Of a stretch of 64,000 nt of DNA, positions 47,520 through 57,328 are shown piece after piece; position 1 is the first letter of the stretch; the number at the start of each line of letters is the position of its first letter. Source of the DNA: Chryseobacterium gallinarum (GTDB lineage: Bacteria > Bacteroidota > Bacteroidia > Flavobacteriales > Weeksellaceae). The notes under the pieces are model-generated. The model was not told the origin of the DNA. It did not search any database and saw only the letters and a program-made list of their open reading frames with translations. Location: contig NZ_CP009928.1 of the NCBI RefSeq assembly GCF_001021975.1, positions 3,724,001-3,788,000 on the forward strand. The letters are read 5' to 3'. Both the position numbers and the translations under genes were made by a program.

Positions 47520-50438
47520 ATGAATGTAAAAATATCGAGAAGCGTAGGAATGGTGGCTGTCCTCTATTTTACAGCTAATTTCAGTGCCCAGACAACAGTG
47601 AAGGACACCGTTTCAAAGGAAAACAAAATAGATGAGATTGTAGTGATTGGTTATGGTACTCAAAAAAAGAGTAATGTAACCGGAGCTATAGCAAGTATTA
47701 AAGCCAGTGACATAGAAAATATCCCGGCAGGTAAACCGGAACAGGTACTGCAGGGAAGGGCTGCAGGAGTTTCGGTAGTAACCAATTCCGGACAGCCCGG
47801 GGCACCTGCCACAGTAAGGGTACGTGGAATTACCAGTTTTGGGGCAGGAAGTAATAGCCCCTTATGGGTTGTTGACGGAATTGTTGTAGATAACATCGGA
47901 TGGCTCAATCAATCTGACATAGAGAGTATCGAAGTTTTGAAAGATGGAGCATCATCTGCTATTTACGGTGTCTCTGCGGCAAAAGGGGTAATTCTGGTTA
48001 CTACCAAAAAAGGCAAAAAGGGAAGACTCAGTCTTTCTTATAACGGGTTTTACGGTTTTTCAAATGCCTCTAAAAAATTGGATCTTCTGGATGCCACCCA
48101 ATATGCAAAAATCATCAATGAAGGATTGGTAAATGATGGGGGTGCACCAAGATTTCCCAATCCTGAAGCATTTGGAAAAGGAACCAACTGGCAGGATACG
48201 ATTTTCGGAACGGGTGAAAAATCCTCTCACGAAGTAAGCATCACGGGTGGCAATGATAAATCAAGTTATTATACATCATTTGGATACTTTGATCAGACCG
48301 GCATTGTAATGAGTGATATCTCTTACTACAAAAGGATAAACGGAAGGTTCAACTCAACTCATAAGGTTACTGATTATTTAACTTTAGGGCAAACCTTTGC
48401 TTATACCCACACAAAATCTCAGGGAGTGAGCGCCAATGAAGAATATGGAGGTCCTCTGGCTTCGGCAGTGAACCTGGATCCTACAACTCCGGTGGTGGTG
48501 ACAGACTGGTCGATGGTAGACCCCAACGGCTATACAAACCCTTACATCATTCGGGATCCTGAAGGCCGCCCTTATGGTATCTCGCGGTATGTAAACAATG
48601 AAATGACGAATCCAAGAGCTTTCCGTACCATTCAGCAAGGTAACCACAATTGGTCGGATGATTTTGTAGGTAATATTTTTGCTGAACTTAAATTCCTTGA
48701 TCATTTTACATTCAAAACAAGTCTTAACGGTAAGAAATCCTATTGGGGAAGCCGCACCTTTACACCCAAATATTATTTAAGTCCTAATTATAGCAACACA
48801 GGTTTCAATAGTCTGAATAAGGTGGACGAAAATAAGTTTGAATGGAGTATGGAAAATACGTTGACCTATCAAAATAAATTCGGTAATCATAATCTAAGTG
48901 TATTGGTAGGACAGGGAGTATACCGGTACAATATATCCGGAGGTGCCAGCCTGACGTATAGTAATTTACCTATCGACAACTGGACAGAGGCTTCTTTTAA
49001 TTTTGATATTCCTCAGGATGATATTGTAGCAAAAGGCTGGGACGGAATCCAGACCCGTAAGGCTTCTTATTTTGGTAGAGTTATTTATGATTATGCTGAT
49101 AAGTATTTATTCACAGGGACCATCCGTAGGGACGGTTCTTCAAAATTTGCCACGAACCAGCATTGGGGAATTTTCCCTTCCATGTCTTTAGGCTGGAATG
49201 TGCACAAAGAAAACTTTTGGCCGGAAAACAAAGTGGTTAATAGTTTGAAATTGAGAGGAGGTTACGGAGTTTTAGGGAACGATGAAATGGAGAACTTCAG
49301 GTTTGCGAGTTTTATGGTTTCAGGAAGCAATTACACAAATGCCGGAAATAATATCATTATTGGATATGCACCAAGTACTCTGGAAAATCCCAACTTAAAA
49401 TGGGAACAAACCAGCCAGTTTAATATTGCTGCAGACTTAAAACTGTTTAAGAATTTCACCCTTACTGCAGATTGGTATAGAAAGAAAACTACTGATATCT
49501 TAAGACAGATCAATATTCCGGGATATGTAGGGGTTCCTAATTTGCCCTGGTCGAATGTAGGGGATATGGAAAACTCAGGATTGGAACTTGAACTGGGTTA
49601 TAAAAAGAACTGGGAAGATTTCAGTATATCCGTAAACGGAAATTTTGCTACGATAAAAAACAAGGTACTGCGACTGGAGGATGATATTAATTACTTCAAT
49701 CTTGCTTCCTTTCAGACAATGGGAGCCGTATCAAGAGTAGCTGTCGGGCAGCCATACGGATCATTTTATGGCCAGACCTATAGTGGTGTTTTCCAGAATC
49801 AGGCACAAATTGATGCCTACGTAAATGCCAATGGGGACAAACTATTACCGAATGCCAGACCGGGGGATTTTATCTGGCAGGATAACAACGGGGATGGTAA
49901 AATTGATGAAGAAGATAAAGTCAACTTAGGAAGTTCTATTCCGAAATATACCTTTGGGCTTACTGTGAATTTAAATTATAAGAATTTTGATTTTATGGTA
50001 TTTGCGCAAGGACAGGCGGGGAATAAAATTTTCCAGGGACTAAGAAGACTGGATATCCTTGATGCCAATTACCAGACAAGAATTTTGGACCGATGGACAG
50101 GAGAGGGATCTACAAATGACAACCCGAGGGTAACAAGGAATGATCCAAACCACAATTATTCCTGGATGTCAAACTATTACCTTCAGAAAGGAGATTACGT
50201 CCGTGTGAAAATTATCCAGTTAGGCTATACATTGCCTCAGGATGTTACAAGCCGTTTCGGGATGAATAAAGTAAGGCTGTATATCACCGGGGAAAATCTT
50301 TTTACCTTCACAAAATATACAGGCTATGATCCGGAAATTGCCGGAAGGAATAATTCTGAACAAGATATTATCGGGGTTGACAGGGCTTACTATCCACAAG
50401 CCAGAACATTCTTACTGGGAGCAAATATTCAATTTTAA
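47520..50438 (+). CDS. SusC/RagA-type TonB-dependent outer-membrane transporter
   Basis: The 972-residue protein has a signal sequence, then goes almost at once to a TonB-box-like segment and plug: KIDEIVVIGYGTQKKSNVTG near residues 35-55, followed by GAPATVRVRGI and the barrel ending RTFLLGANIQF. The 80-residue carboxypeptidase-regulatory-like N-terminal domain of many SusC proteins is absent. It imports oligosaccharides bound by the SusD partner 11 bases downstream, using TonB energy. It heads the operon with three glucan hydrolases. The frame is intact. Confidence 0.95.
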   Translation: MNVKISRSVGMVAVLYFTANFSAQTTVKDTVSKENKIDEIVVIGYGTQKKSNVTGAIASIKASDIENIPAGKPEQVLQGRAAGVSVVTNSGQPGAPATVRVRGITSFGAGSNSPLWVVDGIVVDNIGWLNQSDIESIEVLKDGASSAIYGVSAAKGVILVTTKKGKKGRLSLSYNGFYGFSNASKKLDLLDATQYAKIINEGLVNDGGAPRFPNPEAFGKGTNWQDTIFGTGEKSSHEVSITGGNDKSSYYTSFGYFDQTGIVMSDISYYKRINGRFNSTHKVTDYLTLGQTFAYTHTKSQGVSANEEYGGPLASAVNLDPTTPVVVTDWSMVDPNGYTNPYIIRDPEGRPYGISRYVNNEMTNPRAFRTIQQGNHNWSDDFVGNIFAELKFLDHFTFKTSLNGKKSYWGSRTFTPKYYLSPNYSNTGFNSLNKVDENKFEWSMENTLTYQNKFGNHNLSVLVGQGVYRYNISGGASLTYSNLPIDNWTEASFNFDIPQDDIVAKGWDGIQTRKASYFGRVIYDYADKYLFTGTIRRDGSSKFATNQHWGIFPSMSLGWNVHKENFWPENKVVNSLKLRGGYGVLGNDEMENFRFASFMVSGSNYTNAGNNIIIGYAPSTLENPNLKWEQTSQFNIAADLKLFKNFTLTADWYRKKTTDILRQINIPGYVGVPNLPWSNVGDMENSGLELELGYKKNWEDFSISVNGNFATIKNKVLRLEDDINYFNLASFQTMGAVSRVAVGQPYGSFYGQTYSGVFQNQAQIDAYVNANGDKLLPNARPGDFIWQDNNGDGKIDEEDKVNLGSSIPKYTFGLTVNLNYKNFDFMVFAQGQAGNKIFQGLRRLDILDANYQTRILDRWTGEGSTNDNPRVTRNDPNHNYSWMSNYYLQKGDYVRVKIIQLGYTLPQDVTSRFGMNKVRLYITGENLFTFTKYTGYDPEIAGRNNSEQDIIGVDRAYYPQARTFLLGANIQF

Positions 50439-50449
50439 TACGTAAAAAC

Positions 50450-51997
50450 ATGAAAAACAGATTTTTATATAAAGGGATTGCCATTACATTTTTAACGGGT
50501 CTGAGTTTTAGCAATATTAGCTGTAGTGGGTCATACCTGGATGATGTGCAGAATTCAGGGTCTTTTAACACGGATTTATATTTTAAAAATGAGCAGCAGT
50601 CTTTCAGCGCATTGGTTTCTGTATATGATGTTCTAAGGAAATATTCCGGAGGCTTTGAAAATACGGTTACATTTTTTAATGCAGGTTCCGACGATTTTTA
50701 TTCAGGAGGGGGAAACTCTAATGATGGGGCAGGAATACAGGGTTTTAATAATTATTCCCTGAACCCGAATACCATGCCTGCAAGTTACTGGAGAGATTAT
50801 TATCAGGGGATTGCCCGTGCTAACCTTTTAATAGAAAGGGTACCGGGAGCTTCAATGAGTGAGGATCTGAAAAAAAGATTTATTGCTGAGGCTAAGGTTT
50901 TGCGATCCCTGTACTATTTTGAGCTTCTAAGAATGTTCGGAAATATTCCGCTGGTGCTTAAAAGTGTAAAATTTGATGATGATTACTGGCATATCCCACA
51001 GGCAAAACCAAGCGAGGTTTATACACAAATAGAAAGTGATATCAACGCTGCCATTCCGGATTTAATGATGACGGCAAGCGGAAATGACAGAGGAAGAATT
51101 ACGCAGGGAACTGCCAGAGCAATATTGGGGAAAATCTATCTTTATGATAAAAAGATGCCGGAAGCTGCAGCACAATTTGCAGAAGTGAATGGTACACCGG
51201 GAGGAACCAGCCAATACGGATATAAACTTGTAGCCAATTATGCCGATCTGTTTAAGGTAGGCCCGGAAACGGCTGATCCTTATAAGTTTTCAACAGAATC
51301 TATTCTGGAAGTCATGCATACCAATAAAGGAAATTCCGATTGGGGATTCTGGGGACAGGGAAAAGATGAAGGAAATTCTATCAATGTTATGCTGGGACCA
51401 CGTTCTTATAATTTAACAACGATACCCAATAATAATGCACCGGATTTATATGCAGGATGGGCATTTAACACCGTAACGGAAGATCTGTTTAATTTTATGC
51501 AGGGAGATCCGAGATTGGCAGTAACGATTTTCAATGCAAAGCAATTGGTGAATGAAGGGAAAATCACCTACAGCCCGGCGTTTGCAGATACCGGATATTT
51601 CTTGAATAAATATATGCCTACCAACGACCTGAAAAGTTCACTTCCCGGGCCACCAGAGTTGAATTTCAGACAGAATTATATTGCGATAAGGCTGGCAGAT
51701 ACCTATCTGATGGAAGCAGAAGCTTTAGGAGCTGCAGGAGGAAGAGCACAGGCTTTATTGGATGCGGTAAGAGCCAGAGTAGGTTTACCTTCCGTTCCTG
51801 TTTCTATGCAGGCAATTAAAGATGAAAGAAGGAGGGAGCTTGCCGGGGAAGGACACCGATGGTTTGACCTTGTACGATGGGGAGATGCACCTTCCAAACT
51901 TGCTTTTAAAGGATTCAAAGGAGGCAAAAATGAAATTTTACCTATTCCGTTTAATGAATTGCCCAATACTTCTTTGCATCAAAATCCCGGCTATTAA
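50450..51997 (+). CDS. SusD/RagB-family glycan-binding lipoprotein
   Basis: The 515-residue protein has a lipoprotein signal ending SNISC (Cys25) and the SusD fold with TPR-like helices: YYQGIARANLLIERVPG, RFIAEAKVLRSLYYFELLRMFGNIPLV and the C-terminal IKDERRRELAGEGHRWFDLVRWG. It forms the lid of the SusC transporter and captures oligosaccharides at the cell surface. It is followed 3 bases later by the GH30 gene, so it is part of one transcript. Glycan specificity is inferred from the downstream enzymes. Confidence 0.95.
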   Translation: MKNRFLYKGIAITFLTGLSFSNISCSGSYLDDVQNSGSFNTDLYFKNEQQSFSALVSVYDVLRKYSGGFENTVTFFNAGSDDFYSGGGNSNDGAGIQGFNNYSLNPNTMPASYWRDYYQGIARANLLIERVPGASMSEDLKKRFIAEAKVLRSLYYFELLRMFGNIPLVLKSVKFDDDYWHIPQAKPSEVYTQIESDINAAIPDLMMTASGNDRGRITQGTARAILGKIYLYDKKMPEAAAQFAEVNGTPGGTSQYGYKLVANYADLFKVGPETADPYKFSTESILEVMHTNKGNSDWGFWGQGKDEGNSINVMLGPRSYNLTTIPNNNAPDLYAGWAFNTVTEDLFNFMQGDPRLAVTIFNAKQLVNEGKITYSPAFADTGYFLNKYMPTNDLKSSLPGPPELNFRQNYIAIRLADTYLMEAEALGAAGGRAQALLDAVRARVGLPSVPVSMQAIKDERRRELAGEGHRWFDLVRWGDAPSKLAFKGFKGGKNEILPIPFNELPNTSLHQNPGY

Positions 51998-52000
51998 CCC

Positions 52001-53422
52001 ATGAAGTTTCACAACTTATATAGTTTCTTTATAGGTGCCACACTACTTGGTGGTGTGGTACTTTTTCCTTTGTCATGTACTGTCCGGGATAAAGGAAGTG
52101 AAGTAGAGTACTGGCTTACGAAAGGTGATGGAAGTGTTAAATTGCAACTTCAGAATCAGTCAAGATTTATAAGTCATTCCGACGACTTTCAGTCTATTGA
52201 AATTGATGCTGCCCAAAAGTTTCAATATGTTGATGGATTCGGATATACATTGACCGGAGGGAGTGTAGAGGTAATCAACCGTTTATCGCCTTCCAAAAGA
52301 AAGGCCCTGCTTAATGAGCTTTTCGGGCGCGGTAAAAACTCCATTTCAATCAGCTATCTGCGATTAAGCATAGGAGCTTCCGACCTTGATGGAGAAGTTT
52401 TTTCTTATAATGATGTACCGGAAGGAGAGACAGATCCTTCACTTTCAAAATTCAGCCTGATTAAGGACAAAGCATTGATCAGCATGCTGAAAGAAATTTT
52501 ACAGATTAATCCGGCTATTAAAATTATCGCAGCGCCCTGGTCGGCACCGGTATGGATGAAAGACAACGGGAAATCAAAAGGAGGAAGCTTACGACCTGAG
52601 TTTTACGGTGTATATGCCAATTATTTTGTGAAATATATCCAGGCAATGAAGAGAGAAGGAATCACAATTGATGCCATTACTCCGCAGAATGAACCTTTGC
52701 ATCCGGGAAATAACCCGAGTTTATATATGCCATCCGAACAGCAGAAACACTTTATCAGGCAATATTTAGGTCCGGCTTTCCGATCTCATAAAATTAATAC
52801 TAAAATTGTGATCTATGATCATAACTGCAATAAGCCGGAATATGTTCTTGATATTCTGAAAGATCCGGATGCTTATCAGTATATTGACGGTTCTGCTTTC
52901 CATCTTTATGAAGGAGAAATATCAGCTTTAAGTACTGTTCATGCGGCTTTTCCGGAAAAAAATCTTTATTTTACGGAACAATGGACAGGATCAAAAGGAA
53001 CTTTTAATGAAGACCTGAACTGGCATACTAAAAATGTGATCATCGGGTCTATGAGAAATTGGAGTACAATAGCACTGGAATGGAACCTGGCTAATGATCA
53101 GGAATACAGACCGCATACAGAAGGCGGATGTACAGAATGTAAGGGAGCGATTACCGTTTCTGACAAAGAGAATTTTACCAGAAATGTTTCTTATTACATT
53201 ATTGCTCATGCATCCAAATTTATTCCCGCGGGATCACAGCGTATTGCCTCTACTCAGACAGGAAATCTTTCGACAGCAGCTTTTAAGACTCCTGCCGGAA
53301 AAACAGTCCTGATTGTCCAGAATGATAGCAAATCGGATGAAAATTTTAACATCATCTATAATGGGAAAAATAAAACAGCTGTAATAATCCCCGGAAATTC
53401 AGCAGCAACCTATATTTTTTAA
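52001..53422 (+). CDS. GH30 beta-glucanase lipoprotein, first copy
   Basis: The 473-residue protein has a lipobox ending FPLSC (Cys26). The GH30 catalytic barrel carries the acid/base Glu231 in TPQNEPLHPG and nucleophile Glu326 in LYFTEQWTG. GWSAPVWMK-type substrate residues read APWSAPVWMKDNG. GH30 includes beta-1,6-glucanases and glucosylceramidases. In a SusCD locus with GH16, a beta-1,6-glucanase or exo-beta-glucosidase role on laminarin or fungal-type glucan is likely. A C-terminal beta domain (IIYNGKNKTAVIIPGNSAATYIF) completes it. Confidence 0.9.
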   Translation: MKFHNLYSFFIGATLLGGVVLFPLSCTVRDKGSEVEYWLTKGDGSVKLQLQNQSRFISHSDDFQSIEIDAAQKFQYVDGFGYTLTGGSVEVINRLSPSKRKALLNELFGRGKNSISISYLRLSIGASDLDGEVFSYNDVPEGETDPSLSKFSLIKDKALISMLKEILQINPAIKIIAAPWSAPVWMKDNGKSKGGSLRPEFYGVYANYFVKYIQAMKREGITIDAITPQNEPLHPGNNPSLYMPSEQQKHFIRQYLGPAFRSHKINTKIVIYDHNCNKPEYVLDILKDPDAYQYIDGSAFHLYEGEISALSTVHAAFPEKNLYFTEQWTGSKGTFNEDLNWHTKNVIIGSMRNWSTIALEWNLANDQEYRPHTEGGCTECKGAITVSDKENFTRNVSYYIIAHASKFIPAGSQRIASTQTGNLSTAAFKTPAGKTVLIVQNDSKSDENFNIIYNGKNKTAVIIPGNSAATYIF

Positions 53423-53441
53423 TGAATACCAGAGATCGGGA

Positions 53442-54248
53442 ATGAAATTTACACTTCAAAATATCACACAACTTTGTATAGTAATCCTGGCTTTATCTGC
53501 AATGAGCTGTATTTCAAGGCAAGCAGATTCCGGCAGAAAGCTGATCTGGAGTGATGAATTTAATGGAAAAGGGCTCCCGGATTCTTCAAAATGGAACTAC
53601 GATGTGGGAGGAAATGGTTTCGGCAATAATGAAGCCCAGTTTTATACCCTACGTAGACCCGAAAATGCCCGGATGGAAAATGGCAATCTGGTGATAGAAG
53701 CCAGAAAAGAAAAGTGGGAAAACAATGCCTATACTTCAGCAAGGCTTTTAACGAAAGAAAAATTTTCTTTTCAATACGGAACTGTAGAAGTGCGGGCCAG
53801 GCTTCCCAAAGGCCGCGGAACATGGCCGGCAATCTGGATGATGAGTGAAAATATGAAGAAATGGCCGGATGATGGCGAGCTTGATATTATGGAACATGTA
53901 GGTTTCAATCAAGGATACATACACGCCTCGGTACATACTCAAAAATACAACCATATCCGGGGGACACAGAAAACAGATACCCTATTTGTAAAGGATGTTA
54001 GTGAAACGTTTCATGTATATAAAGCGGTGTGGACACCGGAAAAAATTAATGTTTATGTTGACGACATGAAGTTTTTCACCTACGAAAATAAAGAGAAAGT
54101 CTATGAAGCATGGCCTTTTGATCAACCCTGCTTTATTATACTCAATCTGGCAATAGGTGGCTTCTGGGGCGGAAAAGAAGGAATTGATGACGCTGTTTTC
54201 CCACAGAAATATTATATAGACTATGTAAGGGTCTATCAAAATAATTAA
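53442..54248 (+). CDS. GH16 beta-1,3-glucanase (laminarinase-like) lipoprotein
   Basis: The 268-residue protein has a lipoprotein signal ending SAMSC (Cys23) and a GH16 jelly-roll. The catalytic signature GELDIMEHVG supplies nucleophile Glu146, Asp148 and acid/base Glu151. TWPAIWMM and the start LIWSDEFNGKGLPDSSKW are typical of bacterial laminarinases. It would cut internal beta-1,3-glucosidic bonds at the cell surface, producing fragments for SusD. It lies 19 bases after the first GH30 gene. Confidence 0.93.
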   Translation: MKFTLQNITQLCIVILALSAMSCISRQADSGRKLIWSDEFNGKGLPDSSKWNYDVGGNGFGNNEAQFYTLRRPENARMENGNLVIEARKEKWENNAYTSARLLTKEKFSFQYGTVEVRARLPKGRGTWPAIWMMSENMKKWPDDGELDIMEHVGFNQGYIHASVHTQKYNHIRGTQKTDTLFVKDVSETFHVYKAVWTPEKINVYVDDMKFFTYENKEKVYEAWPFDQPCFIILNLAIGGFWGGKEGIDDAVFPQKYYIDYVRVYQNN

Positions 54249-54283
54249 TGAAAAAGAGGACCAGGGTCCAAAAATAAAAAATC

Positions 54284-55723
54284 ATGAGAAAACTAATTGT
54301 AAGCTGTTTTGTGGTAGGTGTTGTTTTCAATGCCAATGCTCAAAACTATTGGAAAAAAAATGAAGGAAAAACAGCTAAGGTAATTCTTACCCATTCAAAG
54401 GCTAATGAGAAAATGGTGGATAAGGGGACCGTGAAGTTCGAAAAATTTGGTCAGCCCAAAGAAACAGAAGCGTGTATTTTTGTAGCTCCTAATTTTAAAT
54501 ATCAGAAGCTGATAGGAATTGGTGGGGCAATCACCGATGCTGCTGCAGAAACCTTTTATAAAATGCCTGAGAATAAGCAGAAAGAAATTTTAAACGCTTA
54601 TTATGGTAAAGACGGGCTGGGGTATACAGTAGTCCGAACCAATATGAACTCCTGCGACTTTTCAAGTGATTCATACACCTATGTGGCAGATCATGATACT
54701 TCTTTGAAATCTTTTACGGTAGCCCATGACGAAAAGTATAAGATTCCCATGATTCGTGAAGCACAGAAAGCGATAGGAAAAAATTTTATCTTTTATTTTT
54801 CACCATGGAGCCCGCCGGCATGGATGAAATCCAATAAAAGTTTATACAAAGGTGGAAGACTGGAAAATCAATATTACCAGACCTGGGCAGACTATTATAT
54901 TAAATTCATAAGAGAATATGAAAAAAGAGGAATCAACGTTTGGGGCTTAACCGTTCAAAACGAACCTATGGCTACCCAAAGCTGGGAATCCTGTATTTAC
55001 ACAGCGGAAGAAGAAGGAGAGTTTCTGAAAAACAACCTGGGACCAACCCTTTGGAAAAACGGATATAAAGATAAAAAAGTGATGATCTGGGATCATAACA
55101 GGGATCTGATCTACCAAAGAGCCACCACCACCCTGGCTGATCCGGAAACTTCAAAATATGCCCACGGTATCGGATATCACTGGTACGAAACCTGGAATAA
55201 CAAAACCCAGCTGTTTGACAACCTGGCAGAAACTCACAGGGCATTTCCGGATAAGTTTCTGGCCTTTACTGAGGGATGCAAGGAACAGTTTAATATGGAC
55301 AAAATCTATGATGTAAGCCTGGGAGAGCTGTACGGGAAGAATATGCTGAATGATTTCAATAAAGGAAATGCTTTGTGGACAGACTGGAACGTTTTACTGG
55401 ATGAAACAGGCGGCCCCAACCATAAAGGCAATTTTTGCTTTGCCCCTATTATTGCTGATACAAAAACAGGGGAGGTGTACTATACCTATGAGTATTATTA
55501 TGTAGGGCATGTCTCAAAATTCATCAAACCCAATGCCCAAAGAATCGGAAGCTCTTCCAACAGAGCAGCCCTGACGTCAACAGCTTTTATGAATGAGAAC
55601 GGACAGTTGGTGACGGTTATCATGAATGATTCCGATACTGATATTGATACCAATCTATGGATTGAAGGAATGGCTGCCCGGCTGACAGCTCCCGCGCATT
55701 CTATACAGACCGTAATTTTATAA
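54284..55723 (+). CDS. GH30 beta-glucanase, second copy
   Basis: The 479-residue protein has a cleavable signal (VSCFVVGVVFNANAQ) and no lipobox in the mature position, so it may be periplasmic. The acid/base is Glu227 in TVQNEPMATQSW and the nucleophile Glu330 in LAFTEGCKEQ. IGIGGAITDAAAETFY and FSPWSPPAWMKSN are classical GH30 glucosylceramidase-type features. It is only distantly like the first GH30 in the same operon, so it probably acts on a different linkage or chain end, and in another compartment. It ends the operon before a very strong terminator. Confidence 0.92.
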   Translation: MRKLIVSCFVVGVVFNANAQNYWKKNEGKTAKVILTHSKANEKMVDKGTVKFEKFGQPKETEACIFVAPNFKYQKLIGIGGAITDAAAETFYKMPENKQKEILNAYYGKDGLGYTVVRTNMNSCDFSSDSYTYVADHDTSLKSFTVAHDEKYKIPMIREAQKAIGKNFIFYFSPWSPPAWMKSNKSLYKGGRLENQYYQTWADYYIKFIREYEKRGINVWGLTVQNEPMATQSWESCIYTAEEEGEFLKNNLGPTLWKNGYKDKKVMIWDHNRDLIYQRATTTLADPETSKYAHGIGYHWYETWNNKTQLFDNLAETHRAFPDKFLAFTEGCKEQFNMDKIYDVSLGELYGKNMLNDFNKGNALWTDWNVLLDETGGPNHKGNFCFAPIIADTKTGEVYYTYEYYYVGHVSKFIKPNAQRIGSSSNRAALTSTAFMNENGQLVTVIMNDSDTDIDTNLWIEGMAARLTAPAHSIQTVIL

Positions 55724-55749
55724 TTTCATATTAATTTTATTTTTAACAG

Positions 55750-55778
55750 AACCGGCGGCCTCGAAGAGGCCGCCGGTT
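55750..55778 (+). terminator. Terminator of the glucan operon
   Basis: A 13-bp GC-rich perfect stem, AACCGGCGGCCTC with GAGGCCGCCGGTT, encloses a GAA loop and is followed by TGTTT. Confidence 0.9.
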
Positions 55779-55790
55779 TGTTTGGTCCCT

Positions 55791-55820
55791 GAAATAAGCT
55801 TTACTTAAACAGCTTATTTC
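55791..55820. repeat. Second hairpin after the glucan operon
   Basis: GAAATAAGCT (55791-55800) and AGCTTATTTC (55811-55820) form a perfect 10-bp stem, 12 bases after the main terminator. Confidence 0.55.
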
Positions 55821-55885
55821 ATAACTATGTAAACCCTTATTTGCACTGGCTGGATCTTTAAAGATTTAGACACAGATGAAGAAAA

Positions 55886-55916
55886 AAACCGCAATACGTT
55901 TATCATATTGCGGTTT
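55886..55916 (-). terminator. Terminator of fabI
   Basis: AAACCGCAATA (55886-55896) pairs with TATTGCGGTTT (55906-55916); the minus strand continues with TTTT. Confidence 0.85.
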
Positions 55917-55953
55917 CAATAGTCCTCCTAAGAGGTTCCAGTTTTATCTAAAA

Positions 55954-56766
55954 TTAGTTTTCAGTATCATATTTGCTGATCACTTTCTGGGTAACTCCGG
56001 AGCTGCTGAAACCTCCATCATGGAAAAGGTTCTGCATAGTTACTTTCTTCGTAAGATCAGAGAACAGCGTAACACAATAGTTAGCACAGTCAAGAGCTGT
56101 AGCATTTCCCAGCGGAGACATATCCTCAGCATATCCCAGGAATCCTCCAAAGCCTTTCACGCCGCTTCCTGCCGTAGTGGGAGTAGGTGATTGGGAAACT
56201 GTGTTGACACGTACTTTTCTCTCTCCCCAGTAATTACCGAACGTTCTTGCAATACTTTCCAGATAAGCTTTATTATCAGACATATCATTGTAGTCAGGGA
56301 AGGTTCTTTGAGCAGCAATGTAGGTAAGAGCAAGGATACTTCCCCATTCATTCATACAGTCTTTTTCCCAGGCTACACGCATTACTTTATGGAAAGATAC
56401 GGCAGAAACATCCCATCCTTTTTCCAACCAGTCATAGTTCATTTCTGTATAGTGTTTTCCTTTTCTTACATTGACGGACATTCCGATAGAGTGAAGGATA
56501 AAATCTATTTTACCAAATTTTGCAACAGCGGCATCAAAAAGTTTTTCAAGGTCTTCTATAGAAGTAGCATCAGCGCCTATCACTTCAGAACCTGTCTTTT
56601 CAGCTAGAGAATTCAATTCTCCCATTCTCATTGCGATAGGAGCATTTGACAAGATAAACTCAGCACCTTCTTCATGACATCTTTCTGCGACTTTCCATGC
56701 GATAGATTGTTCATTAAGAGCCCCAAAAATAATTCCTTTTTTGCCTTTAAGTAAACCGTATGACAT
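55954..56766 (-). CDS. fabI: Enoyl-[acyl-carrier-protein] reductase (NADH), FabI type
   Basis: The 270-residue short-chain dehydrogenase reduces enoyl-ACP in the last step of fatty acid elongation. It has the FabI form of the nucleotide motif (KKGIIFGALNEQSIAWKVAE). The catalytic Tyr-x6-Lys is in DYNDMSDNKAYLESIA, and RVNTVSQSPTPTTAGSG follows. FabI is the triclosan target. The start MSYGLLKGKKG is normal. It is monocistronic with a TACATTTG promoter and a good terminator. Confidence 0.95.
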   Translation of the reverse strand: MSYGLLKGKKGIIFGALNEQSIAWKVAERCHEEGAEFILSNAPIAMRMGELNSLAEKTGSEVIGADATSIEDLEKLFDAAVAKFGKIDFILHSIGMSVNVRKGKHYTEMNYDWLEKGWDVSAVSFHKVMRVAWEKDCMNEWGSILALTYIAAQRTFPDYNDMSDNKAYLESIARTFGNYWGERKVRVNTVSQSPTPTTAGSGVKGFGGFLGYAEDMSPLGNATALDCANYCVTLFSDLTKKVTMQNLFHDGGFSSSGVTQKVISKYDTEN

Positions 56767-56790
56767 AATTTTTTAATGTTTATTGAAATA

Positions 56791-56798
56791 CAAATGTA
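56791..56798 (-). promoter_or_regulatory. -7 promoter motif of fabI
   Basis: The minus strand reads TACATTTG, a TAnnTTTG match, 24 bases before the fabI ATG. Confidence 0.6.
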
Positions 56799-56826
56799 GC
56801 AATAATTTGTGGTTATGGCATAATAA

Positions 56827-56860
56827 AAAATGGAGCCTTATCAATTTAAGACTCCATTTT
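56827..56860 (-). terminator. Terminator of the 99-residue helical protein gene
   Basis: AAAATGGAG (56827-56835) pairs with CTCCATTTT (56852-56860), with four more pairs inside after one mismatch; the minus strand ends in a T run. Confidence 0.75.
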
Positions 56861-56887
56861 ATTGAAAATATTTATTTGACTGAATTT

Positions 56888-57187
56888 TTAATTGGTTTTC
56901 TTGTTCCATTCCGCCTTCACATCTTCTGCAGCATCCTTAGTTTTTTCCCAGGCTTCATCCGCTTTATCCTTAATATCTTCCCAGGCATCTGTGACATTAG
57001 CTTTTACCCTGTCAAACCAATCTTCCTGGCTTGCTTCCTGGTCATTTTTCCTCTTTTCATTAATATAATCCTTGGCTTTATCTGCCAGCTCATTTACTTT
57101 CCATTTTGCCTTATCTGCTGCATTCTGTAAAGAATTTTCTGCATTGTTCACTGCATTTTCTGCCTTGTTATAATCCGAATTGTTCAT
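56888..57187 (-). CDS. Small amphipathic, LEA-like helical protein
   Basis: The 99-residue protein is almost wholly helical and made of Ala, Lys, Asp, Glu and Asn. It shows repeating units such as NAVNNAENSLQNAADKAKW and AWEDIKDKADEAWEKTKDAA, roughly 11-residue periodic. Such proteins resemble LEA group 3, YtxH or CsbD-type stress proteins, but I cannot assign a family. No signal peptide or membrane segment is present. It has its own terminator and a separate upstream gap, so it is probably monocistronic and perhaps stress-induced. Confidence 0.7.
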   Translation of the reverse strand: MNNSDYNKAENAVNNAENSLQNAADKAKWKVNELADKAKDYINEKRKNDQEASQEDWFDRVKANVTDAWEDIKDKADEAWEKTKDAAEDVKAEWNKKTN

Positions 57188-57328
57188 AATACTTATAAAT
57201 TTGGTTAATGTACCAGTAAACTTACAATAACCATTCCTAAATAATAATTGTACCTGTTAAACTTTTCATAATCTTTTGTTGTATTTTACTGAATGGATAT
57301 TTAACTTTAACTATTAAAAATTAATAGC

